Shown here piece after piece: positions 20,170 through 32,351 of a stretch of DNA of 64,000 bases. Where the stretch lies: assembly GCA_021848465.1 (NCBI GenBank), contig JAJZUP010000002.1, forward strand, positions 1-64,000. Direction: 5' to 3'. The notes under the pieces were generated by a model that saw only the letters and a list, made by a program, of their open reading frames with translations, was not told the origin of the DNA and did not search any database. Position 1 is the stretch's first letter. Each line of letters starts with the position of its first letter. Both the position numbers and the translations under genes were made by a program. The DNA is from Pseudomonadota bacterium. Lineage in GTDB: Bacteria > Pseudomonadota > Gammaproteobacteria > Burkholderiales > Gallionellaceae.

Positions 20170-20233
20170 ACTATCAGGAATAGTAAGGGGGGTAGGGAAA
20201 TCCCTACAAATGGATGATAGGGATTTCCCTACA
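20170..20233 (-). promoter_or_regulatory. Two palindromic sites GTAGGGAAATCCCTAC (20192-20207) and TAGGGATTTCCCTA(C) (20218-20232) upstream of TonB receptor gene
   Basis: Direct reading; first is a perfect 7-2-7 inverted repeat; centres 25 bp apart. Confidence 0.65.
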
Positions 20234-20265
20234 TTATTTCGCATAAGAGCGGGAATCGCTCAAGA

Positions 20266-22290
<2,025 letters not shown>

Positions 22291-22437
22291 GGCAGGCTGA
22301 CATTTTACCGGCAAATTACTGCGCCAGCCCAACAATCAGGAACCCGATCTGGCACTCCCCTTCACTCCCGATTCTTTTCCTGTAAACTCGCGGCACCATC
22401 TCAACGTGCCCGGCAATGCCGACATCAGGGAGCCGCC

Positions 22438-23730
22438 ATGGATCACGACGCAGACCAGGTTGCACGCAAGACACCGACATTACTCCTGATCGATGATGAG
22501 CCCAACATCCTCGCCGCGCTACGGCGCCTGCTCCACCCATTCGGCTATAACATCCTGGAGGCGGCCAGCGGCGACGAGGGTATGACCCTGATGAGACAGC
22601 ATCCTGTCGACTTGGTGATTTGTGACATGCGCATGCCGGAAATGGGTGGTGCCGAGGTGCTGGAAAACATCCGAATGAAGTGGCCGGATACCATCCGCAT
22701 CCTGCTGACCGGCTTTGCCGACCTGCAATCCACCATTGCGGCAATCAATCGCGGCGAAATCTACCGTTATCTTTCCAAACCATGGGATGACAACGAAGTT
22801 GTCCTCACGGTGCGCGACGCATTGGAGCGCAAGCGGCTACTCGCTGAAAAGCAACATCTCGAAACTTTGACCACATGCCAGAATCAGGAGCTGAAAGCCC
22901 TGAACGCCAGCCTGGAATCGCGCGTGCTGCTGCGCACAGAGGAGCTGTATGCGGCGCTTGAACACTTACGCAAGGATTACCTGGCCACCGTCCATGTATT
23001 TTCCAACCTGCTTGAGCTGCGAAAAGGCAAGCTGGCCGGGCATTCGCGCAGGGTTGCACTACTCTGCCGCGATATTGCCCGCAAGATGAACCTTCCGGAA
23101 ACCACCATCCAGGCCATCGAAACGGCGGCGCTGCTGCACCACATCGGGAAACTGAGCCTGCCCGACCATCTGCTGGAAAAGCCTTACCTGGAATTGTCCG
23201 AGACGGAACGCACCGAGTTCGATAAACATCCGCTGCATGCAGCTGCAGCGCTGATGGCACTTGAGCCGCTGCGACAGGCCTCCGAAATCATCCGTCACCA
23301 CCGTGACCCCTTTGCTGGAACGGACTCTTCCCGACTGCACGGTGCACAGCTTCCGATCGGCGCACGCATCCTTTCTGTCGCCAGCGATTTTGCGGGCTTG
23401 CAACTGGGCCTTTTGACGCGAGCCAACCTCTCTCCCGAACAGGCAATGGATGTCGTTGTCCATAGCAAGAATCGCTACGATCCTGAAGTGCTTGATGTGC
23501 TGCGCAGTTTGGCACCGTTTGCCGCGTGGCCTGCTGCGGTTGCCAGTGAATATCTGGTGACGTCGGATCAACTGCGCGCGGGCATTTCTCTCAGGCAGGA
23601 TATTGTGACCGGCAGCGGCGTCTTGCTGCTGCTCAAGGACACCGTACTCGGCAGCGAGCAGATTCAAGCCATTCGCGATTACGAGCGTTCTACCGGTGAG
23701 CAGCTCACCATTTATGCCAGTTCGATTTAG
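22438..23730 (+). CDS. Response regulator with degenerate HD-GYP output domain
   Basis: REC LLLIDDEPNILAALRRLL...DMRMPEMGG; output HHIGKLSLPDHLLEK and HHRDPFAGT instead of HDIGK and HHExxDGxGYP. Confidence 0.85.
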   Translation: MDHDADQVARKTPTLLLIDDEPNILAALRRLLHPFGYNILEAASGDEGMTLMRQHPVDLVICDMRMPEMGGAEVLENIRMKWPDTIRILLTGFADLQSTIAAINRGEIYRYLSKPWDDNEVVLTVRDALERKRLLAEKQHLETLTTCQNQELKALNASLESRVLLRTEELYAALEHLRKDYLATVHVFSNLLELRKGKLAGHSRRVALLCRDIARKMNLPETTIQAIETAALLHHIGKLSLPDHLLEKPYLELSETERTEFDKHPLHAAAALMALEPLRQASEIIRHHRDPFAGTDSSRLHGAQLPIGARILSVASDFAGLQLGLLTRANLSPEQAMDVVVHSKNRYDPEVLDVLRSLAPFAAWPAAVASEYLVTSDQLRAGISLRQDIVTGSGVLLLLKDTVLGSEQIQAIRDYERSTGEQLTIYASSI

Positions 23731-23741
23731 GGCGCGCTGCC

Positions 23742-24440
23742 TTACCAGGGCAATTTGCGCCCATCGTAATCGAAAAACTTTCCCGAATCGGCCTGCCCCA
23801 GATTACCGATCACCTTGCGCAAGCCGGCAACACTCTGCTGCACGGTAATCATCGCATTCGGACCGCCCATGTCGGTCTTGACCCAGCCGGGGTTGAACAC
23901 CACCGCCGTGATACCGCGGGACTGAAGGTCGAGCGCCAGGCTTTTGTTGACCATGTTCACGGCTGCCTTGCTGGAGCGGTACAGGTAACTTCCCCCGCTG
24001 GTATTGTCGTCGATGCTGCCCATCATGCTGCTGATCGTGGCAATGATTTTCAGCTTGCTGCGCGCCACCTGCTCGATAAAACACTCCGCCATCCGCAACG
24101 GCGCCATGGTGTTGACCTGGAACGCGCGCATCCACTCTGCGTAGTCAGTATGGCCGAAGCCTTTGCCATCGGCATGCGGGTAAATTCCGGCGTTGTTGAT
24201 CAGCACATCGATCGCTTCATGTGCCAGGGTTTTCGACAAGGTATCTACCTGGTTGATGTCCGCCACGTCCAGTGCACGTATCTGCACTTGTCCGGGGTAT
24301 TGCGTAGTGAGCTGCTTCAATGCCTCGGCGCTGTCCGGATTGCGACAACAGGCCAGCACGCGCCAGCCATCCATTGCGTATTGCCGTGCCAATTCCAACC
24401 CGATACCGCGGTTGGCGCCCGTAATCAGTGCTGTATACAT
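23742..24440 (-). CDS. Short-chain dehydrogenase/reductase family oxidoreductase
   Basis: ALITGANRGIGLELARQY, NNAGIY, YRSSKAAVN (YxxxK). Confidence 0.92.
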   Translation of the reverse strand: MYTALITGANRGIGLELARQYAMDGWRVLACCRNPDSAEALKQLTTQYPGQVQIRALDVADINQVDTLSKTLAHEAIDVLINNAGIYPHADGKGFGHTDYAEWMRAFQVNTMAPLRMAECFIEQVARSKLKIIATISSMMGSIDDNTSGGSYLYRSSKAAVNMVNKSLALDLQSRGITAVVFNPGWVKTDMGGPNAMITVQQSVAGLRKVIGNLGQADSGKFFDYDGRKLPW

Positions 24441-24463
24441 GTTTTCCTCCCCTGTAAAAACTG

Positions 24464-25057
24464 CTACTTGCGTGTATCCCGCTCCGCCAACTCGGCATAA
24501 TCCTTGCGTAATTTTTCAAGATCGCGGCTATACATTTCGGCGTCGCCGTGATCGAAGAACCTCGGGTAGCGCTCATGCGCGGCCTGGATGCGCCGGGCAT
24601 GCTTGATCGGGCACCAGTATTGTTCGGTACGCGCCGCCACCTCGCGCGCAAACCCGATCACACCGTTGCCATAGCTGCAATACAGACAGTTGAATTTCTC
24701 GACCAGGTTCAGGTACGGCAGCAGCGCGCGGTCGAATACCAGGTAGTCGGCGCGCCGCACCTTGGGAATGCCATATACCGGAAAACAAATTGCCTGGTAT
24801 ACGGAAACGAACAAATCCAGCAGCAGGAAAGCAATCCAGCCGGCATAGATGATCGGCGCGGTCAGCACCACCAGCGGCCTCGATTCGGCCAGGAAGCGCC
24901 ATAGCCCGACCTTGTACCGGCGCTGGCGGCGGCGCAACTCCCCGGCCAGCTCCATACGCTTGCGCTCCCACTCCTCACGCGCATCGCGATAGCTGCTTTC
25001 AACTTCTTCCTGCAGCGCGCGGATACGCGCCAGTAATTCCTCAAGTTGTTGTTTCAT
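24464..25057 (-). CDS. Conserved hypothetical membrane protein with N-terminal coiled coil and CLYCSYGNG motif
   Basis: 197 aa ORF; coiled coil, TM, Cys-rich motif FNCLYCSYGNGVIGFAREVAARTEQYWCPIKH. Confidence 0.75.
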   Translation of the reverse strand: MKQQLEELLARIRALQEEVESSYRDAREEWERKRMELAGELRRRQRRYKVGLWRFLAESRPLVVLTAPIIYAGWIAFLLLDLFVSVYQAICFPVYGIPKVRRADYLVFDRALLPYLNLVEKFNCLYCSYGNGVIGFAREVAARTEQYWCPIKHARRIQAAHERYPRFFDHGDAEMYSRDLEKLRKDYAELAERDTRK

Positions 25058-25131
25058 GGCATCCCCGGATGTCGATCTGAACGCTGATTACCAGCCTGCC
25101 AAAGCGGGAACAGCATCGCACACTTTATCGC

Positions 25132-26019
25132 TCATAGCCATGCCGCCCCGCGCACCCCGCTTGAGTCGCCGAACCGGTTGCGCACCAGGCGCGTATCGAC
25201 GCGATCCGAAAACACCCACTCGCCCCACAGCGCAGGCACATTGTCGTACAGCCTGTCGATGTTGGACATGCCGCCCCCCAGCACGATCACATCCGGGTCG
25301 AGGATGTTGATGACATGGGCCAGCGAACGCGCCAGGCGCTGTTCATATACCTGCATGCTGCGTTCGCACACAGCATCCCCCTGCCCGGCACGCAACACAA
25401 TTTCCTGCGCCGCCAGCGCTGCGCCGTTCGCCATGTGATGCAGTTTTGCCAGGCCGGGGCCGGAAAGAAAGGTTTCGATGCATCCGCATTTTCCGCAATA
25501 GCAAGCCGGGCCGGGCAGTTCCCCCGCCTCCGGCCAGGGCAAGGGATTATGCCCCCACTCCCCGGCAATGCCGTTCGGTCCGGTCAGCACTCGCCCATTG
25601 ACCACGATACCGGCCCCGACGCCCGTGCCGAGGATCACGCCGAATACCACCTCAGCCCCGGCGGCGGCTCCGTCCACGGCCTCGGAAAGGGCAAAACAGT
25701 TGGCATCGTTGCTGATCCGGATCTTGCGCTGCAGCAGAGCCTCCATATCCTGCAAAACGGGCTGGCCATTCAGTACGGTGGAATTGGAGTTTTTCAGCAA
25801 CCCGGTTGCGCGCGACAAGGCCCCAGGCGTGCCGATGCCCAGCGTCCCCTGCCTGCCCAGCTCGGCCTCGGCATCGCGCACCAGTTGCGCAATGGCCTGC
25901 AGCGTCTCGAGATATTTTCCCTGCGGCGTGGCGACACGGCGGCGCAGCATTTCCGTGCCATCATCGCTCAGCGCAACGATTTCAATTTTTGTGCCGCCAA
26001 GATCAATTCCCAACCTCAT
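25132..26019 (-). CDS. ROK family sugar kinase (fructokinase-like)
   Basis: [30 protein letters not shown]...[16 protein letters not shown] zinc/ROK signature. Confidence 0.92.
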   Translation of the reverse strand: MRLGIDLGGTKIEIVALSDDGTEMLRRRVATPQGKYLETLQAIAQLVRDAEAELGRQGTLGIGTPGALSRATGLLKNSNSTVLNGQPVLQDMEALLQRKIRISNDANCFALSEAVDGAAAGAEVVFGVILGTGVGAGIVVNGRVLTGPNGIAGEWGHNPLPWPEAGELPGPACYCGKCGCIETFLSGPGLAKLHHMANGAALAAQEIVLRAGQGDAVCERSMQVYEQRLARSLAHVINILDPDVIVLGGGMSNIDRLYDNVPALWGEWVFSDRVDTRLVRNRFGDSSGVRGAAWL

Positions 26020-26468
26020 GGTTTTTCTCCTCCCACCTGCAACCAGAAGGTCACCGGCCCGTCATTGACCAGACTGACTTGCATGTCGGCGCCAAACACC
26101 CCACTGGCGACAAGCGGATGCCGTTCCCGCGCAATTTCCAGCAGGTAGCCGAAGAGTTTTGCGCCATGCTCCGGCGCGGCGGCGGACGAGAAACTCGGTC
26201 GCGTACCCTTGCGCGTATCCGCCACCAACGTGAATTGCGGCACCAGCAGCAAGCCGCCTCCGGTGTCCGCCAGCGAGCGGTTCATCTTGCCCTGCTCATC
26301 GGGAAATACACGATAAGTCAGGATGCGTTCGAGCAGCCGCCGGGCTGTGGTTTCATCATCCTGCTTCTCCACTCCGACCAGCACAAGCAAACCGCTGCCG
26401 ATTTGACCGGTGAATTCCCCGCCCACGGCCACACTCGCGGAGCTCACGCGCTGCAATAACCCTATCAT
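26016..26468 (-). CDS. dtd: D-aminoacyl-tRNA deacylase
   Basis: [33 protein letters not shown]...[30 protein letters not shown]; overlaps ROK gene start. Confidence 0.95.
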   Translation of the reverse strand: MIGLLQRVSSASVAVGGEFTGQIGSGLLVLVGVEKQDDETTARRLLERILTYRVFPDEQGKMNRSLADTGGGLLLVPQFTLVADTRKGTRPSFSSAAAPEHGAKLFGYLLEIARERHPLVASGVFGADMQVSLVNDGPVTFWLQVGGEKP

Positions 26469-26629
26469 GCCAGCCTTGCCTCCTGACAGCCGCAAAACCG
26501 GATGATTCTATGCAATACAACTGACGATGGGACTTTCCTTACCAAGGTAGTCATTTCCTGATATTCTCTTGCCAAAAGACTTACTAAAATATTGAAACCG
26601 ATCTTGGCATTTTAACCCGCAGTCCGAAC

Positions 26630-28576
26630 ATGCAATCCGATGTTTCACAATATCGTTTCCGTGACCTGGTGGATATTCCCGCTTTCACGCGTATGCTGGA
26701 AAGTTTTTACCGCGCCACCGGCATCCCCAATGGCGTAGTCGAAGCCAATGGCGATCTGATCTCACTGGCCGCCGGCGTCAATGCGTGCACCCAATTCCAC
26801 CGCGCCCATCCTGGCTCGGAAGCGCAATGCCGCAACAGCAATATCTCCATCATGCGTGATTTGCGGTCCGGAAATATTGCCGGAGGGCAATGCCTGAACG
26901 GCCTGATGGACTATGCCACGCCGGTGGTCATCGAAGGCCGGCAACTGGCAACGCTTTTTCTTGGGCAGGTGCTGCATGAACAGCCCGACATGGAATATTT
27001 CCGTGCGCAGGCCGAAAAATTCGGCTTTGACGAAGAGGAATACCTGGCCGCGATAGCCGCAATCCCGGTAGTAGACAAGACGCGCTTGCAAACACTGATG
27101 GAGGTAATGGTCGAAATTGCGCAGATGCTTGCCGCCAGTGGTCTTGCGCGCCTGCGCCAGGTCGAACTTGAGCAGGATATCAGCTCGATTACCGAGCGCC
27201 GTATCCAGCTCGAGGATATCCTGGATTCGTCGCCGGTTGCCATCGGCTGGTCCGATGCCCACGGGAAAATTGAATACCTCAACCGCCAGTTCGCCCGGCA
27301 ATTCGGCTATCAGGCCTCAGACCTTCCCGACCTGTCCACTTGGTACCAACTCGCTTATCCCGATCCACATTACCGGGAAACCGTCATCATGCCCTGGGTG
27401 CATGAGGTTGCGCTGGCACACCAGACCGGCACGCTGCCTCCGGAACTGGAGTCAGACGTCACCTGCAAGAATGGCAGCATCCGCCGCGTGGTCGTGCGCG
27501 TATCCTGGGTCGGGCAACGCCGCCTGGTCAACTTTACCGACATTACCGAGCGCTGGGTTGCCGAGCAGCGTTATAAAGCACACGACGCAATGCTGGAAAT
27601 GGTGGCGCGCGGGGTCATGCTTGGCCACATCCTGAACAGCATCGTGCTGCAGGTCGAGCAGGAAGACAGAACCGCGCGCGGCAGCATCCTGCTGCTTGAT
27701 GCAGAAGGCAAACGCCTGCAAACCGGCGCTGCACCGAACCTCCCGGACTTCTATAATCAGGCCATACACGGAATTGAGATCGGTCTCGGGGTTGGCTCCT
27801 GCGGCACTGCCGCCCACCTTGGGGAGCGCGTGGTCGTGGCGGATATCGAGACGCACGAGTACTGGCGCCCTTACACCGGCCTGGCACGCCAGGCCGGGCT
27901 GCGCGCCTGCTGGTCGGAACCCATCCTCTCCTCGCAAGGCAAGGTGCTCGGCACTTTTGCGATTTACCATGACGAACCCAGATCCCCGCTTGAGCACGAC
28001 ATCGAGCGCATCTCATTCGCAGCCAACCTGGCGGCGATTGCAATCGAAAACCGCCATGCTCATGAGGAGCTGGAGCGGCGCGCCTATACCGACTACCTGA
28101 CCGGCCTCAACAATCGCCGCCGCTTTATCGAGATCGCGGAGAACGAGCTTGCGCGCGCAGTGCGCTTTGACAAGGCGCTGTCATTGCTGATGCTCGATAT
28201 CGATCACTTCAAGCAGGTCAACGATACCTACGGCCATAAGACCGGCGATCTGGTTCTGCAAAAACTCTCGGAAATCTGCCGCGGCACCCTGCGTACGATT
28301 GACATCATAGGCAGGCTGGGCGGGGAAGAATTCGCCATCCTGCTCCCGGAGACTAACGACATCCAGGCCTTGGACGCCGCAGAGCGATTGCGCGCAGCCC
28401 TCGCTGCCGCACAGGTGCCACTGGGAAATGGCGAGGAATTGCGCTTTACCGCCTCTTTCGGGATCGCCACCCTGAACCAGCAAGACAGCGACATCGATAC
28501 GCTGCTCAATCTTGCCGACCACGCTCTGTACGAAGCCAAGAGCAAAGGACGCAACCGCGTCGCCTGCATCCGGTAA
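26630..28576 (+). CDS. PocR-PAS-GAF-GGDEF signalling protein (diguanylate cyclase)
   Basis: N-term matches PocR sensory domain pattern, PAS, GAF (GLGVGSCGTAAHLGERV), RLGGEEFAILLPET active GGDEF. Confidence 0.9.
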   Translation: MQSDVSQYRFRDLVDIPAFTRMLESFYRATGIPNGVVEANGDLISLAAGVNACTQFHRAHPGSEAQCRNSNISIMRDLRSGNIAGGQCLNGLMDYATPVVIEGRQLATLFLGQVLHEQPDMEYFRAQAEKFGFDEEEYLAAIAAIPVVDKTRLQTLMEVMVEIAQMLAASGLARLRQVELEQDISSITERRIQLEDILDSSPVAIGWSDAHGKIEYLNRQFARQFGYQASDLPDLSTWYQLAYPDPHYRETVIMPWVHEVALAHQTGTLPPELESDVTCKNGSIRRVVVRVSWVGQRRLVNFTDITERWVAEQRYKAHDAMLEMVARGVMLGHILNSIVLQVEQEDRTARGSILLLDAEGKRLQTGAAPNLPDFYNQAIHGIEIGLGVGSCGTAAHLGERVVVADIETHEYWRPYTGLARQAGLRACWSEPILSSQGKVLGTFAIYHDEPRSPLEHDIERISFAANLAAIAIENRHAHEELERRAYTDYLTGLNNRRRFIEIAENELARAVRFDKALSLLMLDIDHFKQVNDTYGHKTGDLVLQKLSEICRGTLRTIDIIGRLGGEEFAILLPETNDIQALDAAERLRAALAAAQVPLGNGEELRFTASFGIATLNQQDSDIDTLLNLADHALYEAKSKGRNRVACIR

Positions 28577-28701
28577 GCCCCTTGCCAAAGCCTGATTGCC
28601 GCTAGTACTGCGGCACGCTTGTACAACGCGCTGGACATCTCGTGCCGCCCGCCCGGGTCAGGGACAAAGCGTTTTTTCGTAAAGCTTCGCGCAGACTTGC
28701 G

Positions 28702-29805
28702 TTAATCCGCAGCCGGCAGAAGGATTGTTACGGCCAGCCCGCCTTCGGGCCGGTTTGCGGCCGTCACACTACCGCCATGGGCTTGTATCACGCGTCGCGT
28801 AATGATGAGGCCAAGACCGTAGCCGGAATGTTGCTTGCCGGCCTCGGTGCGGAAAAACGGTTCGAATATTTTTTCCACTTCATCGGGCGCGACACCCGGC
28901 CCCTGGTCGCTCACAACAATCTTCCATTTCCTGTCCGGCTCGGCATTGGCAGCAATCCAGACATTCCCTCCCGCAGGGGAATGGCGTACCGCATTGCGCA
29001 CTACATTTTCCAGCGCGCGGAACAGCAATTCCTGGTTGCCCTTCACACTGATGAACTCGGGCAGGTCGACCAGTACCTTGCACTGCTTCGCATCCGCTTC
29101 AAAACTCGCATCCTGCGCGACATACTCGATGATTTCCTGGACATCGACAGATTCGTTCATGCGCACCTGCATGCCGGAGTCGAGGCGCGAAAGGGTCAGC
29201 AGCTCGCCGACCAGCGTATCAATGCGCCCGGTGTCGCGCCCCATGCGCGCAACCAGCTCTGCGGCGCGCTCCGGCTGCTGCTGCATCAGGTCGGTCGCAG
29301 CCTGCAACCGTGCCAGCGGGGAACGCAATTCATGTGAAATATCGTGCAGCAGGCGGCGCTGCGAACAGATTAATGCCTGCAGCCGCGACGCCATCAGGTC
29401 GAAATCCGCCCCCAGGTCGGCAAGTTCATCCTTGCGCCCCCCCATCAGCTCACCCACGCGCGTGTCCAGTTTCCCGTTGGCCACCTGCTCCAGCGCGTGG
29501 CGCATGATGCGGATGGGTCGCGAGAAATACCAGGCCAGCAAAGCCGCGAAAATAAAGCTGAAGATGCTCCCGGCAATAAGAGGTAGCGGCGGCGGCAATA
29601 TCCCGCGGCGGTATGGCCTATGCTGTACGCCCTCGCCCAGCGGCGGACGCGGCTGCGCCATAACTGCCGCTCCAGGCGACTGTGCGACGGGAGGTGGTGC
29701 AGGCGGCTCCGAACGCAAAGTCACGATGGCCACCCCGACGGAAAGCGAGGTCAGCATCTGGGCCAGCCAGAAGAAAATGAAGAACTTCCAGAACAGGCGC
29801 CCCAT
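28702..29805 (-). CDS. Sensor histidine kinase (CpxA/RstB-like, HAMP-HisKA-HATPase)
   Basis: LLHDISHELRSPLARLQ; RNAVRHSP; GYGLGLIITRRVIQAHGG. Confidence 0.92.
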   Translation of the reverse strand: MGRLFWKFFIFFWLAQMLTSLSVGVAIVTLRSEPPAPPPVAQSPGAAVMAQPRPPLGEGVQHRPYRRGILPPPLPLIAGSIFSFIFAALLAWYFSRPIRIMRHALEQVANGKLDTRVGELMGGRKDELADLGADFDLMASRLQALICSQRRLLHDISHELRSPLARLQAATDLMQQQPERAAELVARMGRDTGRIDTLVGELLTLSRLDSGMQVRMNESVDVQEIIEYVAQDASFEADAKQCKVLVDLPEFISVKGNQELLFRALENVVRNAVRHSPAGGNVWIAANAEPDRKWKIVVSDQGPGVAPDEVEKIFEPFFRTEAGKQHSGYGLGLIITRRVIQAHGGSVTAANRPEGGLAVTILLPAAD

Positions 29806-29808
29806 GTC

Positions 29809-30495
29809 TTATTCCTTGACCAGCATATAACCCTTGCGCACCACGGTCTGGATACAGGAACGGCCATCCGGCAACGCCCCCAGCTTCTGGCGAATGCTGC
29901 TCATGTGCACATCGATCGAGCGGTCAAAACGCAACAGCGGACGCCCCAGCGCCTGCTTCGACAAATCATCCTTGCTCACCACTTGCCCGATATGGCTGGC
30001 CAACATCTCAAGCAGGTTGAATTCGGTACTGGTCAACTCCACCTGCCTGCCGCCCCACTCGACCTTGCGTTTCTCTGGCCACACCTTCAATTGGCCCGCG
30101 TTGATCACCCCTGCCACTTCGGCATGGTTGCCGCCAACCCGCTTCAGGATTGCACGGATACGCGCGGTCAGTTCGCGCGGCGTGCATGGCTTCGGCACAT
30201 AGTCATCCGCCCCCAGTTCGAGCCCGACGATACGATCCGTATCGTCGCCGCGTGCGGTCAGCATGATGACCGGCAAGGTACTGGTCAGGCGAATCTGGCG
30301 CAATGCCTCGATGCCACTGATGCCCGGCATCATCACATCCACCACCGCGATCGCATATTGCCCGCTCAACGCCTCGCGTACGCCGCTTTCGCCGTCATGG
30401 ACGATGGTCACCTCGAATCCTTCCTGCGTGAGATAGTCGCCCACCATCTCGACCAGTTCCACATCATCGTCCACCAGCAAGACTTTTTCCTTCAT
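29809..30495 (-). CDS. OmpR-family response regulator (CpxR-like)
   Basis: VLLVDDDVELVEMVGDYL, DVMMPGISG, winged-helix C-terminus; start at MKEKVLL. Confidence 0.92.
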   Translation of the reverse strand: MKEKVLLVDDDVELVEMVGDYLTQEGFEVTIVHDGESGVREALSGQYAIAVVDVMMPGISGIEALRQIRLTSTLPVIMLTARGDDTDRIVGLELGADDYVPKPCTPRELTARIRAILKRVGGNHAEVAGVINAGQLKVWPEKRKVEWGGRQVELTSTEFNLLEMLASHIGQVVSKDDLSKQALGRPLLRFDRSIDVHMSSIRQKLGALPDGRSCIQTVVRKGYMLVKE

Positions 30496-30675
30496 GGCTG
30501 CATCCTGTCCATTTACACGCCGCACATAGTATCCAAGCACGCTTCCGGCAGGTAGTCTCACCAGCCGTTTTTACCAAGATTTACGTAACTTAAATGCAGC
30601 TTACAACATGCCCGGACAGAATGCCGCCGTCTTGATTCAAGACGTTTTCGCAACTCTTCAACCAAGGAGAATTAT

Positions 30676-31200
30676 ATGAAAACCGGCAAGCAGCCCAACC
30701 TGATCACCTCCATGCTGCCCTACCTGCTGGCCGCCAGCATCTTCGTCGCACTGAGCCTGATCCGCGATGCGAGGGCCGTCGGCATGTTCGACTGCGGCGA
30801 CGAACCGCCGCACCCGGCCATGCACAACGGCATGCCCTTCCCGCCCGGCGAGCGCGCCGAAGGCAAAGGCATGCGGGAACACCATACGCCGTTTGCCGGA
30901 CTGAATCTGAGCGCAGCGCAGCAACAACAGATCAAGGCGATCACCGAAGCCAGTCGCGCCTCAGTATGCGAAAAACACCAAACCCTGCGCGCCAACATGC
31001 AGGCCCTGCACCAACTCACTGCGGCGGATTCATTCGATGCCGCACAGGCGCGCACCCTGGCTGACGCCCAAGGCAGGCTGCTGGCCGACCTTGCCTACCA
31101 GCGCGCGGAAGCCGCGGCCAAAATCCACGCCGTGCTGACCAGGGAGCAACGCCAGAAACTTGAAGAGCAGCGCAAGCACTGGATGGGGGATGCCAAATAA
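30676..31200 (+). CDS. CpxP/Spy-like periplasmic protein
   Basis: Signal/TM N-term; FAGLNLSAAQQQQIKAITEASR and LTREQRQKLEEQRKHW; divergent from Cpx-like RR. Confidence 0.8.
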   Translation: MKTGKQPNLITSMLPYLLAASIFVALSLIRDARAVGMFDCGDEPPHPAMHNGMPFPPGERAEGKGMREHHTPFAGLNLSAAQQQQIKAITEASRASVCEKHQTLRANMQALHQLTAADSFDAAQARTLADAQGRLLADLAYQRAEAAAKIHAVLTREQRQKLEEQRKHWMGDAK

Positions 31201-31316
31201 ACGGGGCGCCATGACCGGCTTCAGGATGGAAGACTGGACGCAATTGCTTGCCTGGAGCCGCATTGCATTGCGCCAGACACTGGCGGGCCTTCCGCTGCTG
31301 CGAAAGGCCCGAGTGG

Positions 31317-32219
31317 TTACAGCGGCTCGACGCTGTATTCGACTACCAGGCGATGTGTCTCACCGGGCTGGAAGGTGACGAGATTGTCGAATGCGTTGGC
31401 ACTTTCCACGCACACCATGTTGCGGAAACCGTTCTCGCCGAAATCGCCCATCTTGTTGGCTTTCTCGGTCCAGGGGTTCCACACCACGGTGGAACGGCTG
31501 CCCTGCTTGGCAATGCGGATCGCACGCTTCAGTCCCTTATCCTCGATCACGCAGTCGGCCTCGGTATCCACATACACGCGATCCACTTCACTCTCGATCA
31601 CGATTGCATCCTGCTGGGTGCGGCGCGCCGGTTCGCCCACCTTGTCCAGGTAGTCGCAGCCTTCCAGTCCGCGAATCTTCATTTGCGCCACGTCGCTGAT
31701 CTGGAAATAGGTATGCAATGCCTCTCCCAGCACGAATGCCGCCTTGCCGGTGTTCGCGGTGATCAGCTCGACGCGCAAGGTCTTGCCCACCACCACTTCC
31801 AGCCGCGCAGTCGAGGCATGCGGCCATTGCGCGCGCGTCGCGTCGGTCTCGACCAAGCCGAAGGCCAGGAACGTGCCGCCATCGGGAAGCGCCCGCGTTT
31901 CCTGCACATCCCACATCACAGTGCGCGCATAACCATGGCCGGGCAGCTTGCTGTCGCTGGCATGCGGACCGAACCAGGGCCAGCAGATCGGCACCCCGCC
32001 GCGAATGGACTTGCCCGGCGCGAATTTTGCGAACGGTGACAGCCAGATCACCGGCTCCTGCCCGCGCGGCTGCCAGGTGGCCACATGCGCGCCCTGCAGC
32101 ACGATATTGCTGTTGGCATGGGAATTGGATACCTCGGCGGCAATGATGCCGGGCGTGATTTCCTTGAACTGGACATGGTTGCTGATTGCAAAACGCTGGT
32201 TTAACTCGGCTACTGACAT
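31317..32219 (-). CDS. D-hexose-6-phosphate mutarotase family (aldose epimerase-like)
   Basis: PVIWLSPFAKFAPGKSIRGGVPICWPWFGPH...VWNPWTEKANKMGDFGENGFRNMVCVE. Confidence 0.92.
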   Translation of the reverse strand: MSVAELNQRFAISNHVQFKEITPGIIAAEVSNSHANSNIVLQGAHVATWQPRGQEPVIWLSPFAKFAPGKSIRGGVPICWPWFGPHASDSKLPGHGYARTVMWDVQETRALPDGGTFLAFGLVETDATRAQWPHASTARLEVVVGKTLRVELITANTGKAAFVLGEALHTYFQISDVAQMKIRGLEGCDYLDKVGEPARRTQQDAIVIESEVDRVYVDTEADCVIEDKGLKRAIRIAKQGSRSTVVWNPWTEKANKMGDFGENGFRNMVCVESANAFDNLVTFQPGETHRLVVEYSVEPL

Positions 32220-32351
32220 GCTGAAATCCCCCTTTAGACAATGCGGCATTGTCGCCGTTATTCGAATTGTTTTCCACTATCCGGTAGAATTGCAATTGCA
32301 AACCGCCCGGAAAAGCGATACGTTGCAACAAAACCCAGTGTGGAGGTCATC

